Assembly (NCBI RefSeq): GCF_026213295.1
Contig: NC_079428.1
Location: forward strand, 1,185,684-1,249,683
Direction: 5' to 3'
DNA length: 64,000 nucleotides
Source of the DNA: Gadus chalcogrammus
Taxonomy: Eukaryota; Chordata; Actinopteri; Gadiformes; Gadidae
Below, one piece after another: positions 1 through 16,659 of the stretch (position 1 is the first letter of the stretch; every line of letters starts with the position of its first letter). The position numbers and the translations under genes are program-made. Below the pieces are notes generated by a model. The model was not told the origin of the DNA. It was given only the letters and a program-made list of their open reading frames with translations, and searched no databases.

Positions 1-81
1 CTAGTACTATTACTACTACTACTGCTACTACTACTATTACTACTACTACTGCTGCTGCTGCTGCTACTACTACTACTACTG

Positions 82-114
<33 letters not shown>

Positions 115-480
115 GTACTACTCTAACTACCTCTGCTACTACTAGAACCAGTACTGCTACTACTACTTTACACGCGGAGCTCAGCGCCCTGCTGAGTGAG
201 GCGCTGGTGAGATACTGATACTTCTAGCACTACTACTACTACTGCTACTACTAGTAGTACTAATATACGACTACCTCTAATACTTCTACTGCTGCTCCTA
301 GTACCACTACTACTACTGAATAATACTACTAGTTTAACTTCTACTTCTACTCCTTCTACTACAACTGCTGCTACTACTACTTCCTCTACTACTACTACTA
401 CTTCTAATACTACTACTACTACTATACTATACTATACTACTACTTATCCTACAGCTCCTCCTACTATTCCTCCACCTATT
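1..480. repeat. Imperfect (CTA)n/(CTG)n trinucleotide tract
   Basis: The first ~480 bases are dominated by CTA/CTG triplets with interruptions. It lies inside what should be nfib intron 2. A related TAG tract (same repeat, opposite strand) sits in zdhhc21 at 27.9-28.3 kb. No gene signal is seen here. Confidence 0.9.
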
Positions 481-564
481 CCTACTACTTGCGTTGTGTT
501 ATTGCCTTCATATCTCTGGTTAATGCAGACATCATTTATATTGAGGGCAATAATAAAAAATAAT

Positions 565-776
565 ACTTAGCATTGTGTAGCATCTTATCCTTGCTATCTC
601 TGTTGTATACCGGGAATGGGTTAACCGAGAGATTGTTATCCCTTGGCACTTGGTTCGAACGTCCTTACTGTACCGACAGCGATATATTGTTGTTTCTCTT
701 TCTTACGACAAATGTACTTATTGTAAGGGCGTTTGGATAAAAGTGTCTGCTAAATTCCCGGAATGTAATCTTAAAT
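565..776 (+). repeat. SINE-like element, family A, copy 1
   Basis: One of six diverged copies in this window of the same ~200-280 bp element. Shared blocks are a segment with GGGAATGGGTTAAC, a segment with GATATATTGTTGTTTCTC, and a 3' end with GGATAAAAGTGTCTGCTAAA followed by short ATGTAA-type tails. That 3' end is a common teleost retroposon tail. Other copies are at 23770, 26228, 33490, 35820 and 40475. Confidence 0.75.
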
Positions 777-1398
777 GTGTTTGAGGATGAGGGAGCAGGA
801 TGTGTTACCCACCTGGTAAAAGCAGCTGAGTCATACTGGTGCATACTGGTGCATACTGGTGGGTATACTGGTGGGTAGACAGACAGAAAGGACCTTGCAG
901 AAACACATTAGCATCAAGCTACTCAGGTTAGCTCATGGAGTTTAAACATCGCAGTAAGAGTCGGATTATGGTCAACTTATCCGCCATACAATTCAAACTT
1001 GTTGTTTTTCCCTGGATAAAACGGCATTTAGTGTTTGTGTTCTGCGGTCAACAGAACAGATTCAAGTGGAGACCTGTCTCTGGCGAGCTCCGAGCACAGC
1101 CTGAGTTCAGGAATGTCTGCTGAGTGGTAATGGCGGCGGCATTGGCTCAGCTACTATAGTTGCTACCTAGATGCTAACGCGTTGCTACCTAGGTGCTACC
1201 GAGCTAATACCTAGATGCTACGTGGTCCTGCGGACCGCTAATTGTGTCTCGACCACGTGTCAAATCGCTCAGTGTCACGAACGAAGGGGACAAAGAACCA
1301 CATGTAATTAACTCAATACATCGATGTGGAATCACTTCATATAATAAGTAAAAATATTACCGCAATAACTTTTCATGCCATGCCCTCGTTGTGATAAA

Positions 1399-1498
1399 NN
1401 NNNNNNNNNNNNNNNNNNNNNNNNNNNNNNNNNNNNNNNNNNNNNNNNNNNNNNNNNNNNNNNNNNNNNNNNNNNNNNNNNNNNNNNNNNNNNNNNNN
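1399..1498. other. Assembly gap (100 N)
   Basis: Exactly 100 N, the usual length for a gap of unknown size. It directly abuts a long purine (GA)n repeat, which probably broke the assembly. True length and content are unknown. Confidence 0.99.
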
Positions 1499-1720
1499 AG
1501 AGAGAGAAGAGAGAAGAGAGAGAGAGAGAGGAGAGAGAGAGATGAGAGGAGAGAGAGAGAGAGAGAGAGAGGAGAGCGAGGGAGAGAGAGAGCGAGAGCG
1601 AGAGGGAGGGGGGAGAGAGTGAGAGAGAGAGAGAGCGAGAGCGAGAGCGAGAGAGAGAGAGAGCGAGAGCGAGAGCGAGAGAGAGAGAGAGAGAGGGAGG
1701 GGGGGAGGGGGAGAGAGCGA
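1499..1720. repeat. (GA)n / (GAGC)n purine tract
   Basis: Almost pure AG dinucleotide repeat with GAGCGAGA variants, ending in G-runs. The Arg/Glu and Ser/Leu ORFs across it are repeat translations, not genes. Confidence 0.95.
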
Positions 1721-3312
1721 ATAGATGTTGTGCTTAGTCACAGACCCTCGGCCCGCGACCCAAGAAGGTCGCCGGCCCCCCCCGCCCGACCGGTTCCTCC
1801 CACGAACCAGCGGAGCGGCCAGCAGCAGCAGCAGAGCCCCCCATACCCAGCGGGGGGGGGGGGGGTGGGGGTGGGGGGGGAGAGGGGTCTGGCGGGGGGC
1901 CGTGGTGGTTGACGGTGCGTCCCTCCCCCGTACTTAGAGCGCTGAACCAGCGGGACCGCAGCCCGCTGGGGGGGGGGGGGGGGGGGGTAGAGGGGGTGGG
2001 GAGGTGGTTGGGGCGGTAGGGGAGGTGGGCGGGGGGGCAGTAGAGGGGGGGCAGTAGAGGGGGGGGGGGGGGGGGGAGGGCGGGGGGGTGGGGGAGACCA
2101 AACAGTTGCCAAAAGGCGACCAGTGATCCGGGAGTGGTGGCGGTTTGACCCCGACTGAAGAGGTCAACGACGAGGGCTTACAAGCAGCTCCCTTCCCCCA
2201 CACTCCCCCCCCCCCTCCCCCCTCCCCCCCACCCTCCCCCACCCTCCCCCCCCCTCCCTCCCTCCCCCGGTGCGCGTGCCGCGACGTGCCTTTCACCCGC
2301 CGCCTCGCTCAATTACACTTCAGAGGGCGGGCTGACACGTCTCCCTGCCGGGGTCACGACCCCGCGACCCCCGGGCTAAGTCTAGGCCTCGTAAAACAAG
2401 CCCCTCCGTCCACGACCGCGGGGGCCCGGCCGTCTGGCCCTGGGGGCCGTCCGGCCCGGGGGGGGGAGGGGGGGGGTGTAGAGGTGGAGGTTGGCGTAAG
2501 GTAATGATGTTTTACGGCCGTGTTAACTTTCAGCACCCGGGTAATGAAAGCAGCTTGACCTTGACCTCTCCCGCCCCCCCCCCCGGGGACGGGGGAGCCA
2601 CCCGCTCATGTCGCCGATCACCAGAGGATCCGTCAGGCGGGCGGGGGGGGGGGGGGGGGGGGGGCGTTCACGGGCTGGACGATTTATGGGGGGCCCGTCC
2701 GGAATTATTGGTTTCTTTTGGGGCAGAAACGGGGTAAATTACAGCCCCTGCACTTATCCGCAGATCTGTGCGTTGTTTTACGGCGGGTGGTGACGGATGC
2801 AGTCACCACGACGACGGAGAGAGTGATGTGTTGCTTCTCTTTACGTGTCCCGTCTCTAACGTTGACAGACTCACAGATTCTGTCAACGTCGGGCCGCTAA
2901 GGATTCCAACCTTTCCAGTTTCTCGGTTGCTGGTTAATGCGTTCGGTGAGGTTCTGCGACGGGCTGGGGAGCGATATCACAACACACGCTGAGGCCGGGG
3001 CCTGCCGCGACACGTCTGCCCGCGGGAAACCGCTCCTCCACCAATCACAGCTCACCGCCAGAGAGTCGGCGCAGGTGAGGCCAGAGTGGGCGGCGGCATC
3101 TCGTTCTAGGCTCTCTATTCTTTCATTTTGTTTCTGTCAGAGGGGAGAATCTGCGGTAAGACAGCGCGGACGATTCCTCATTGTTGTTCTGCTTTTAGTC
3201 TCGCTGTAGGTCACAAACAAGGTTAACAGCAGTGTGGCCGTGAGAGGCCCTGGCTCTGTGTGGGAGAGGGGCCTGCCAGTTGGCACAATGGATGCCCCAG
3301 CCGCCACCCCCG

Positions 3313-3347
<35 letters not shown>

Positions 3348-3780
3348 CCCCCTCCCCCCTACTCCATGCTTCCCAGTGGGCATTCAGCTGGGCATGCACA
3401 TGGGTGCTACGTCTCCGCTGGGAGGATCGCGCCTGAGCCCCCCGAACAACAGAGTACGAGTGCCCTCTCAGGACCCAACCGTCACACCCCCGCTGCCAAA
3501 CCCGCGACCTTTCCCAGGGCAGCAGGCCATGAGCACCACGCATCGGACACGTTGGAATCCAACATATTAATACCGCTTCTTTTTGGAGAGAATGAGACGA
3601 CGACACACTTCACCGTGTGCGATGGGGTTTTTTCTCGTTATTTTCAGTTGCGGTCACACGCGGCCGCATCGGAGACAGAACGCAGAGGAGCCGCTGAGCC
3701 GCGAGCGCCGACGCTGTAACGGCCGCTTCCGGCGCTGCGTTCCGCGCCGCGGTTCAGTTTACGTAACGGTCACTCTCCCC
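1721..3780. other. GC-rich block in nfib intron 2, no supported gene
   Basis: The block holds many poly-G/poly-C runs (about 1850-2080, 2200-2265, 2640-2665, 3305-3350) and CpG-containing unique sequence between them. Proline- and glycine-rich ORFs cross it on both strands, but they follow the homopolymers and show no recognisable domain or splice-supported structure. A CpG-island-like regulatory region of nfib is possible but unproven. Confidence 0.5.
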
Positions 3781-3894
3781 TCAGAACGTGCGTTTCACGG
3801 GTCACGTCTTTGTGTCGGAACCGCACGAGCAGTTTGTTTGTTTGTTTGTTTCGTACAGTTTGCAACAGAACAAAGGAAGCAGCCTCCATCCTGC

Positions 3895-4610
3895 CAGTGT
3901 CAGAAAACTTTCCAACCAGCCCCACTGCATTGCGGATGCCAACCGACGAATCAAAGGCACGCTGCATCCAAACAAAGAGGGTTTGATGCCAACCTCCGAA
4001 CCTCTGACAACCATTACTGGCCATTTCCCTGCCTCCCTGGCACGGCGGAAAACAAAATGGCGCCGCACCACACGCTACCACAATATGGCTGCATTGTCTA
4101 GAGATGGGCACAGTTTGGCAGACAGAGGGGAAGACAGCGCTTTCACCTCCAGAGCGGCGGAAAACCGCGGCCGCCACCGGAGAAATACTTTGAAATAATG
4201 CCAATGTAGCGTCGTGTAAAATCTCACTCACAATAAATAGTGACGATGAGGACAACTGGAAATTATGGGCTCGCAACGTATCGGCCAACGAATCAGCCAA
4301 AATCCTTTCACTCATTTATAGAAACCTTAACCAAAAAAGACAAATTTATACATTGTGAAAGAATGTATGTTTCACATCCGATTCAAGCATTTGTGATATT
4401 AAAATCGTGCCCCAAAAATGCTTCTCCAAGGTTGATACTGAACAGTTAAAACCCACAGCAGATGCAAACGAGACAACCAACGGCATCTTACAAAAGACAC
4501 AAAAGAGGGGCTGATGCCAACCCTGGTGCCAATGGCAACCATTATTGCCTCTCTGCGGTGCCTTCTGCTTTCCCTGGCACTTATCAGACACAAAATGGCG
4601 CTTCGTGTTG
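3895..4610. repeat. Diverged pair of ~150-bp related segments
   Basis: Segments near 3930-4060 and 4455-4600 share ordered blocks: a GATGCAAAC/GATGCCAAC start, AAAGAGGG...TGATGCCAACC, CAACCATTA, TTTCCCTGGCA-like text and CAAAATGGCG. This suggests an old local duplication or two members of an unnamed repeat. No coding signal was found. Confidence 0.5.
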
Positions 4611-4739
4611 CATGATTACAAGCTAGCTCTACGGACATTTCTACCTCGACTACGGTGGGATCGCTTTGGGTGCAAGTGGATTCGGTGCTGCTACAGCAAA
4701 AAAATTACAAAAAAAAGATTAAAATGCATTTTTAGGGTT

Positions 4740-5650
4740 TGGATGTGAAAATTGAACGATGACTAATTTATAGAAAACAGACGCATGTGTTGAGACGATG
4801 ATAATTCATTGATAGTGGAAACAGAAGGAGGCTGGAATCACAATATTTGGGTTGCGGGAATTGTTGTAAAAGGGGGAATGTGATTCTTTGTTTGCTTATT
4901 TGATATTTTCACAAACCAAAACAGCAGTCACCATTGATTGAATCTAACCATTGATCTGTTTCAACTTACTTTAAAAAGCTCCAAACTGACTACAAAACGT
5001 GTGGCTGCTAACATCATGGAATATATACTGAATATATTTACCAAATATATTTTACTATTACTACTACTGACATATTAGAAATAAAAAGTGCAAATATGGC
5101 ACGACTGGTGACTATTATAGAAAGAATATATCAAAATGATGGATCATAATGACTGCAATTATCATTAGAATAATAATTCTAACTGAATGTAACCAATTAT
5201 AATATCTATCAATTGTATCCCCCAATTGACTTTGTATTAAAAAAGCATTGTATTTTAATTTCTAATAAATCTTCTAGACAAAAAACTATCCGGTGAAGAA
5301 ATTGAATTGAAAAAATTTGCAAAACAAATATGTAAAACCAACAAAACTATTCAAATATATGATGAATATAAATAAAAAGGTGTATTTACTATCTTGTAAA
5401 GAGTAACGCAAATTACATATTTAAATAAAAATATGTGATATTCTTTATCATATGCTGGAGAATATTTTGAATAAATTATTTTAAGTTTGTATAAATTATA
5501 TTGTAGAACATAATATTATAAATAATAAAAATACCATATTTTATGTTTGAACCAAAATGCCTCAGTAATAATAAGAGAATATATTCAGGTGCATGTAAAT
5601 GACCCGACTAAATAAAAACCTACAAACAGAATAAAATCATCGCAGGACAA
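4740..5650. other. AT-rich intronic sequence
   Basis: AT-rich stretch in nfib intron 2 just downstream (in gene direction) of exon 2. No ORF of note, no tandem array and no RNA gene recognised. Confidence 0.6.
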
Positions 5651-5752
5651 ATCCCAAACGAGTCCATGACGACGTCCCACTTGGACATCATCCAGACTGA
5701 AAGACCACAAGTCCAGAAAGCAGAGTGTGACCTTATCCCCCCATCCATACTA

Positions 5753-9104
<3,352 letters not shown>

Positions 9105-9131
9105 CTGAGTGAGACAAATGGGCGAATACAT
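9105..9131 (-). CDS. nfib: nfib first coding exon (canonical)
   Basis: Encodes MYSPICLTQ, the known NFIB N-terminus, followed by donor CAG|GTATTT. Phase 0 joins cleanly to the DEFHPF exon at 6349. The ATG at 9131 was chosen because it matches the conserved protein start; an in-frame ATG at 9152 would add seven residues (MIHSRVA) and cannot be excluded. Confidence 0.93.
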
Positions 9132-9459
9132 GGCGACCCGGCTGTGAATCAACGTGGTGCGAAGGGTTCCTCTCGGAGCGCAGGGTCACCTCACCGCGCC
9201 ATGCCCGTGCAGCGCGCACGACTCTTCTGCACTTTATCCGCGTGGAACCGGGCTATCCAAGAACATCCATCAAGGTTTTCCCCCCTGATCCAAAGATTGT
9301 TTATTCTGCGATAGAATATAAAAACTGAAAACGAAGGCGATTCAAAACCGAGGGAAAAAATGTCTGAACTTGATCGGAGCTCTGCGAATATTCTGTAAAT
9401 ATTCGTATGCGTAAAAAGAGAGATCGCTCTACTGGATTATATCTCTCGTCCGCGCCTCC

Positions 9460-9486
9460 AAATTGGCGACGGCTTCTTGTTTTATA
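9460..9486 (-). promoter_or_regulatory. nfib: Candidate nfib promoter motifs (TATAAAA, CCAAT)
   Basis: On the minus strand a TATAAAA box reads 9486-9480 and a CCAAT lies at 9466-9462, about 350 bp upstream of the exon-1 ATG. The CCAAT lies downstream of the TATA box, so this is not a textbook arrangement. The start site is not visible from sequence. Confidence 0.3.
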
Positions 9487-10292
9487 GCATAGAGAGAGAG
9501 AGAGAGGCTCCTCTGCTCCGGGTGCAACCTTCGCGTTTCCAACTTGATCAGAGGACGGATCGCGAGTGGAGCCGCCTTCGCTCAGCTCTCAGCCTGCTGC
9601 ACGATCCAGCAAATCAGACCCAACTTTGTTTTTTTTCTTTCTTTCACCCCACGTAATTACACAGTCACACGCCTCCTCCTCCTCCTCCTCCTCCAAACAC
9701 ACATTCCATATCCTTCCATCCCACCACCTCCTCATCTACCCCCCCCCCCCCTCTGTCTCTCTCTCCCCCTTTCTCTCTTTCCCTTTTTGTCTCTCCCCCT
9801 CTCTCTATCTCCCTCTATCTCTCTCCCCCACTTTCAGTCGCTTCCCACTCGGTGAGAATTATTTAATGAGCGACGGACCTTGGCCCACAGAGCTCACAGT
9901 CCGATATATAAACGGAATGGACACATCTATTCTGTCCTTGTACACCTTGACTTTGTTCCGGAATATTTACGGAGGGGGGGGGAGAGATCTTTTAAGCAGT
10001 AAAGTATTTCAGCATAACTATTCCAGATCTCCAACGTTGAAAACATGTAGTTGCATTGCGCTGGATCAAACATGTAATGAGTATTCAATAACATTTAGAA
10101 TATAGATTCAAATCTGATCGGGGGGCGGGGGGGGGGGGGGGGCTGCCGTCACGGGGTTGCGAAGACTTTCTGCAGAATCAGTCTGGCTGGGGTGGGGGGG
10201 AAGTATACTTCTAATTTTCCTAATGGATAGACAGGCCCCTGGTATACCAAGTTGAACTTGTGTGCGTGCTGGCGTGCGTGTGAGTGAGATGG

Positions 10293-10589
<297 letters not shown>

Positions 10590-13500
10590 GCGTGTGCGTG
10601 CGTATGTATGTATGGTGACCTATAGAATTGTCCACATTCCAGCAGAAGTTCATTTGCCAATAACCGGGCGGGAAGGTTAGCGCAGGCGAAGGGATTCGGT
10701 GCCAAATCCACTACTATTCTGGCGCTGCAGTCGTCCACTCATTCGCGTCAGCCATGTAACCCACTTTCTCTTTTTTTTCCTCTCCAGTCGAATGACTGTT
10801 CGCGTTTCCCTTGGCACGCGTGATACTCATCACGGCCAGGCACGACACATCGACCCAACACGTCTGTTACACACGTTATTACAAGTTATTATGACACGTT
10901 ATTGCGCAGCAGCACACCGCAAACCAGTAGTAACCCGTTCCACGTACCATGGCACTGTACTGCATGTATTAACTGGGGGGGATCCTGGAGTCTGTGGACA
11001 CCCAAGCCGTCAGCTTCACATTTCTCACGTTCAACTTTCTGCTCTGGATTTGTTTTCCCCTCGCAGTGCAAAAAAAAAGAGTCAACACCGGAAGACAAAT
11101 CTTGGCACAAGGCAGTTGAGAAAAAAAAATAAAAAGCGTGCAAACTTTTTTTTTCCTGATCTTCCCTTTCCTTTGCGAGTCTTTCTCCTCGGATGGGCTC
11201 GACGCTGCGGACTTGAACCGGGTCCAGAAGAGGAGTTCTCGGTGCTGGGTCTCCGCCTCCACTCTCTCCGTCCCGCCGTCCGGCTTTCCAGCCAGGAAGG
11301 GAAAAAAGCCTTTTGCACTAGAACTTGAATCCTCGCCTCCCCATTGGCCAGAGCCACTGCCCCGGGACTAAACCCTGCACCCCAGGCCCCTGACTTCCGC
11401 TCGCCTGACGCACTGCTGGTGGGTTTGCAGAGCAGTGGTCGCCTGACACGTGACAGCCCACTGCTGGACACTGGAGGGGAACATGCATGACTTTGCGCAC
11501 GGCGGGTAAAGTCTGCAGCGAGGAGGTCGAGATAATAAAGTTATACCGCCATGGTCGCGGACATTGCTGGTGGGCCACAATGTGTCAGGAAGCACGGAGA
11601 ATAATAATAATTCAAGCCCTAATTAATTGGGAAAGAGGGTCATCATTATCAACATTAGCAGAGGGAAAAAATGCAATATATCTGCTATTTATAGATAACT
11701 CAGTAATAGCACGAATGATTAAAATAATAAATCACCCAGATGTAGGGCTATTCTGTGAGCAGGCCTCGGCTCTGGGAACCTGGTTTTGAGTAGACCTGCC
11801 TTAAAAGCTGACCAAACCTCTCGCATTATCTCGTTATTAACCAACATGTTCAACACACCCATATTTATATTAATATTAATATTCCTCATTGAGGATCAGA
11901 TGATCATTCATGTCGTTACAGCGTTTGGATTCGCCTCATGCATAACGGTGTGAATTTTGAGAAATTTCCCCCCCTCACATCAAGGCACACACACACACCC
12001 AATACGATGCACTCTATCCATTATAATAATACAATTTAATATAAATTAATAGCACTTCCTGGCGGTGGTTTTTCTTTACCGTGTTACCCTGAAATCAAAG
12101 ATTAATTAGAGGTTTTTTGGGGGGTTGTGAATTGTAGTGGATCTTTGCAGGTCTTTAAACGCTACTCAGTTTATATATATTATAATAAGCTGTGGTTCTG
12201 CGGGCCTGAACGCTTGTAGTGTGTTCCTCTGACGGCGGAGGAGCAGACGGAGGGTTCAGATCCCCTCTGCTGAGGAGGTGCTGCCGCCTCGTGGCCACTT
12301 TGCTCATGGGCCACGTTGAGGAGATAGAAAATACCACGGAAGGAGATCCGAAACCATAGCAGACGAAAAAGCGAGTGTTTTATCCTTTCTTATTGAAATA
12401 ATCAACGTACAAATATTTATTTATTATTTAGTTTGAAATGAGAATAATTCTTAATTTTATCTTTTATTTTATTTCATTTTTAAGGCATTGATATGCGTTA
12501 CAGGAATTCAACGTGGTTTAGTTTTTAAAATCCCAACCTGCATGCGTAGAGAGAAGAGAAGGTATCATTACGCACATGGCGGCCCTCCCTCACCTTGCGC
12601 CTCGTTTCAGAAGCATCAGCTGGAACCAGCCTCCTATCCTCCCCGATGCACCACACATCAGGCCTCTATGGGTGGGAGTGTGTTGAGCCGAACACACAGG
12701 CTGCGTCAAACACTAAAAGGTGCACTATGAACACACTCGTTTGCTTATCAGCGAGGAGCATGCGCTGAAGACCTAGACGTAAGGATGACCCCACTTGTTT
12801 CCATACAGCCGTTGGAAATATGTAGCCTATATATATTTCTAAATTGTTTAGTTGTTTTAATTATTCGAAATAGGCCGAAATATAGTTGAATATATAGATA
12901 CAAATCATAATAATCATTTCTATTGTTATTTGATTTGTATTCAATATTGTATTAGTTCAAACTTTTACTTGTTGACCCTTTATCAGCCGTTGCAAACACT
13001 GCTGTAGGCTACAACCTTAACAACATTCACAGATTGGCTTGACCACGTCTGAAGTGAATAAACTGGAGACCGTTTTATCTGGCAGAACTTGCATCTAGAC
13101 ATAGGCCTATATTACCGACTGCGTTTGACAGGTCTATGCTGCCCTCTATATATTTATAATATGTTTTTAGGTGGACACAAAGTAGACCTATCCCCACTCG
13201 TCATTGAATGAGCTCCTGAATGAGTTTCATTCACCCGTATCTGTTCTGTAACGAGAGGCATTGGATCTCAGAGTTACATGACGCATCCGCGCGGCCGAGG
13301 AACTTCTGTTTGCAGGCGTGCACATTTAGAGGACGCAAGGGTTTCAGATCCCGCCGGTGACACGCGTCATCCTCCTCGACTCATTCCCTCACCGGGTCCG
13401 CCTAATGAGAAGCGATGCTCGCTCTTCCTCTCTGCATTCGTCTTTGTCTGTTCTCTTTTTTTTTTTATTACACTTCATTTGCTGACACTTCACTTCCTGA

Positions 13501-13779
13501 GGCAAACTGCGGCGGTGGTGGCGACGGCTCCGAACACTTCACCCTTTGCACTTCCAATTAGCCCTCATGATTTCAGTAATCAAATGATGTATGAGCACTT
13601 TTGCGCTAATAGGTGCAAGTGGCTTTCTGGCAGAAGCCTCCGCGAATGCCTTTGGATTTGACACCCACGCACGCGCGCGCGCACGGGCACCCACGCACGC
13701 ATGCACTACAAACGCGCAGACACGCGCACCCCTGTGCATGAGTCAGGGGGGCTCACACATCCTTTCACGCAGATATGCT

Positions 13780-14001
<222 letters not shown>

Positions 14002-15329
14002 GCACAGCACAGCACATTGCGTCACTAAAATAGCGTCACAGTGTGACTATGCAGACACACCCACTCAGTGACCGGGCCTGACCGGGTCCAGGAGCCGGCA
14101 GCAGTAAAGAGAAAGTCATTCAAATGAACGCATCGATGGATGACAGGCAATCCTCACAAAAGTGGATCGGAAACTTTTCAAAAAACATTCTGAGGTTCCC
14201 TCACAAACGAGGTAGCCTGAGGAAGACCCGACTGCATTGAAAACGTTGCAGCACTATTAAACATTTTGGAAGTGCAGCAGTGTGCGGGCGCCCCATTCTT
14301 GGAAGTTATATCCCGCCCTTTTGGCCCAGCATCTCAACGACAGGGACGATCACACTACCACTACTCCTCACAAATAAAACATCCCAATCAAACATGAAGC
14401 TTAAGAAAACGTTGGCTACGGTAGAATAAAGAGATTCTGCACTGTAGTGTCTAACCACTGCTGTCTGGAGCTCTAACCACCGCTGAGTGTCTTGTAAGAA
14501 TAAAGCCTTGTTGTTGTTTTGGTGGGACCTGTGGTGAAAGCGTGGTGGTGGAGGAATCGAAAACCTCTGAGACGCAGCTGAGCATCAAGATGAGGGAGGG
14601 GGGGGGGGGGGGGGGGGGGGAGACACATAACAATGGCGGCAGTCACACGAGTAAAATAAATATTCAGAAAGAAATGTCAGGCTGGCGTGGCTCTTGAGCC
14701 TGGGAAAGGCGCGGGTTGGACAGAAGCTCTTTGTTTCCCACTATCAAATTAACACTGAGGAGAAGAGAGGTGCAGGGCCAGCCGCGGGTTGGAGACATCC
14801 TACGGTCGCTCATCCGCTGGGGACCACAGCTTCCTCTCGCCGTGTTCGTTGGCGTGATGGTAAGCATGGTTCTTTTCTGTGTTTTTACTTCGTTTTTTCT
14901 TTTTAGACTAAACAATGAATGGGATAGTGTGCACAACGTGAATTTAAACAGAAAGCTGTCACCAGGTTGGCACACACACGTTCTGTCCTCAAACAATGAT
15001 CGGATTTAAGAATGTGTTTTAATTACGTATCCCGGCGGTATAGGCGTCAAACCAGAGGTCAGAGTTCGGCCTCGGTGAAGCGTTTGCTTATGTTTCGAAA
15101 AAGTTTAGGAAACATCCCACAATGAAACAATTAGCTGCGTTTTAATTGACTCACGGTTCACAAAGTTTCAAAAACATCCCACAATGCACCAATTAGACAT
15201 GTTCCGATCCGCACGCCGCCGTGACCTGTGTCAACCAATCACACACAACACTCTCCCGACTTCAGAAAGTACTCAGTGAGAACTCCCTGGAGTTAAACCT
15301 CCCTGTTTCAAACACATCTACACCCAACA

Positions 15330-15800
15330 TGACCCCACCCGTACAACGACCACGAAACACCACCCACACAACGACCACGAAACACCACCCATACAACGAC
15401 CACCGAGACACCACCCATACAACGACCACCGAGACACCACCCAGACAACGACCACGAAACACCACCCGTACAACGACCACCGAGACACCACCCATACAAC
15501 GACCACGAAACACCACCCAGACAACGACCACGAAACACCACCCACACAACGACCACGAAACACCACCCATACAACGACCACGAAACACCACCCATACAAC
15601 GACCACGAAACACCACCCGTACAACGACCACGAAACACCACCCGTACAACGACCACGAAACACCACCCATACAACGACCACCGAGACACCACCCATACAA
15701 CGACCACGAAACACCACCCATACAACGACCACCGAAACACCACCCAAACAACGACCACCGAGACACCACCCATACAACGACCACGAAACACCACCCATAC
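15330..15800. repeat. 25-26-bp minisatellite
   Basis: About 18 tandem units of roughly ACAACGACCACGAAACACCA plus CCCAT/CCCGT, with a CCACCGAGACACC variant. The long minus-strand ORFs rich in WCFVVVVWVV are translations of the repeat. Confidence 0.95.
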
Positions 15801-15849
15801 CCTGAGGGGAGAAGGAGTCAGACGGCAAAGGTCTCCCTGACCACAGGGT

Positions 15850-16470
15850 CACCGCAACAGCACCCACAACAGAACCACAACAGAACCACAACAGAACCAC
15901 AACAGAACCACAACAGAACCACAACAGAACCACAACAGAACCACAACAGCACCCACAACAGAACCACAACAGAACCACAACAGAACCACAACAGCACCCA
16001 CAACAGAACCACAACAGAACCACAACAGCACCCACAACAGAACCACAACAGAACCACAACAGAACCACAACAGAACCACAACAGAACCACAACAGCACCC
16101 ACAACAGAACCACAACAGAACCACAACAGCACCCACAACAGAACCCCAACAGAACCACAACAGAACCACAACAGAACCACAACAGAACCACAACAGCACC
16201 CACAACAGAACCACAACAGAACCACAACAGAACCACAACAGCACCACAACAACCACAACAGAACCACAACAGAACCACGACAGAACCACAACAGAACCAC
16301 AACAGCACCACAACAGAACCACAACAGAACCACAACAACCACAACAGAACCACAACAGAACCACAACAGCACCACAACAGAACCACAACAGAACCACAAC
16401 AGAACCACAACAGAACCACAACAGCACCACAACAGAACCACAACAGAACCACAACAGAACCACAACATCC
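15850..16470. repeat. 11-bp minisatellite next to nfib alternative exon
   Basis: About 50-55 tandem units of AACCACAACAG, some replaced by a shorter or CACCC-containing form. On the nfib (minus) strand this reads as repeated CTGTTGTGGTT and begins only ~65 bp downstream of the alternative first exon's 5' splice site. The LLWFCCGSVV ORFs are artefacts. Confidence 0.96.
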
Positions 16471-16533
16471 CCCCAACATCCCCCATCACCCAGGCCAGCC
16501 CCAGGCCAGCCCCTCCGGGCCGCAGCCACTCAC

Positions 16534-16659
16534 CATCCACCAGGTCCGGGCCGCGGTGTCGTAGCAGAGCTGCCACTTGACGGCGCGGTCGCCGGGCGTC
16601 CCACTCATCCTGACCGCGGGGCCGTGGGCCCCGGGGCCGCTGGGTCCAAACCAATCCAT
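16534..16659 (-). CDS. nfib: nfib alternative first coding exon
   Basis: The open frame from ATG 16659 encodes 42 residues ending VKWQLCYDTAARTWWM, followed by donor ATG|GTGAGT. The tail closely matches the N-terminus of the long NFIA isoform (IKWQLCYDISARTWWM, joined directly to DEFHPF). It ends in phase 0, so splicing to 6349 gives ...RTWWM-DEFHPF. An in-frame TGA lies upstream; a second in-frame ATG is at 16608. The exon sits in GC-rich sequence with a CCAAT motif nearby (16749-16753, plus orientation), consistent with its own promoter. Seen: frame, donor and similarity. Inferred: that it is transcribed as an nfib isoform. Confidence 0.85.

Noticed and set aside
1721..3720. Pro-, Gly- and Arg-rich ORFs on both strands in the GC-rich block
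   Set aside because: They are driven by poly-C/poly-G runs, have no conserved domains and overlap each other on both strands.
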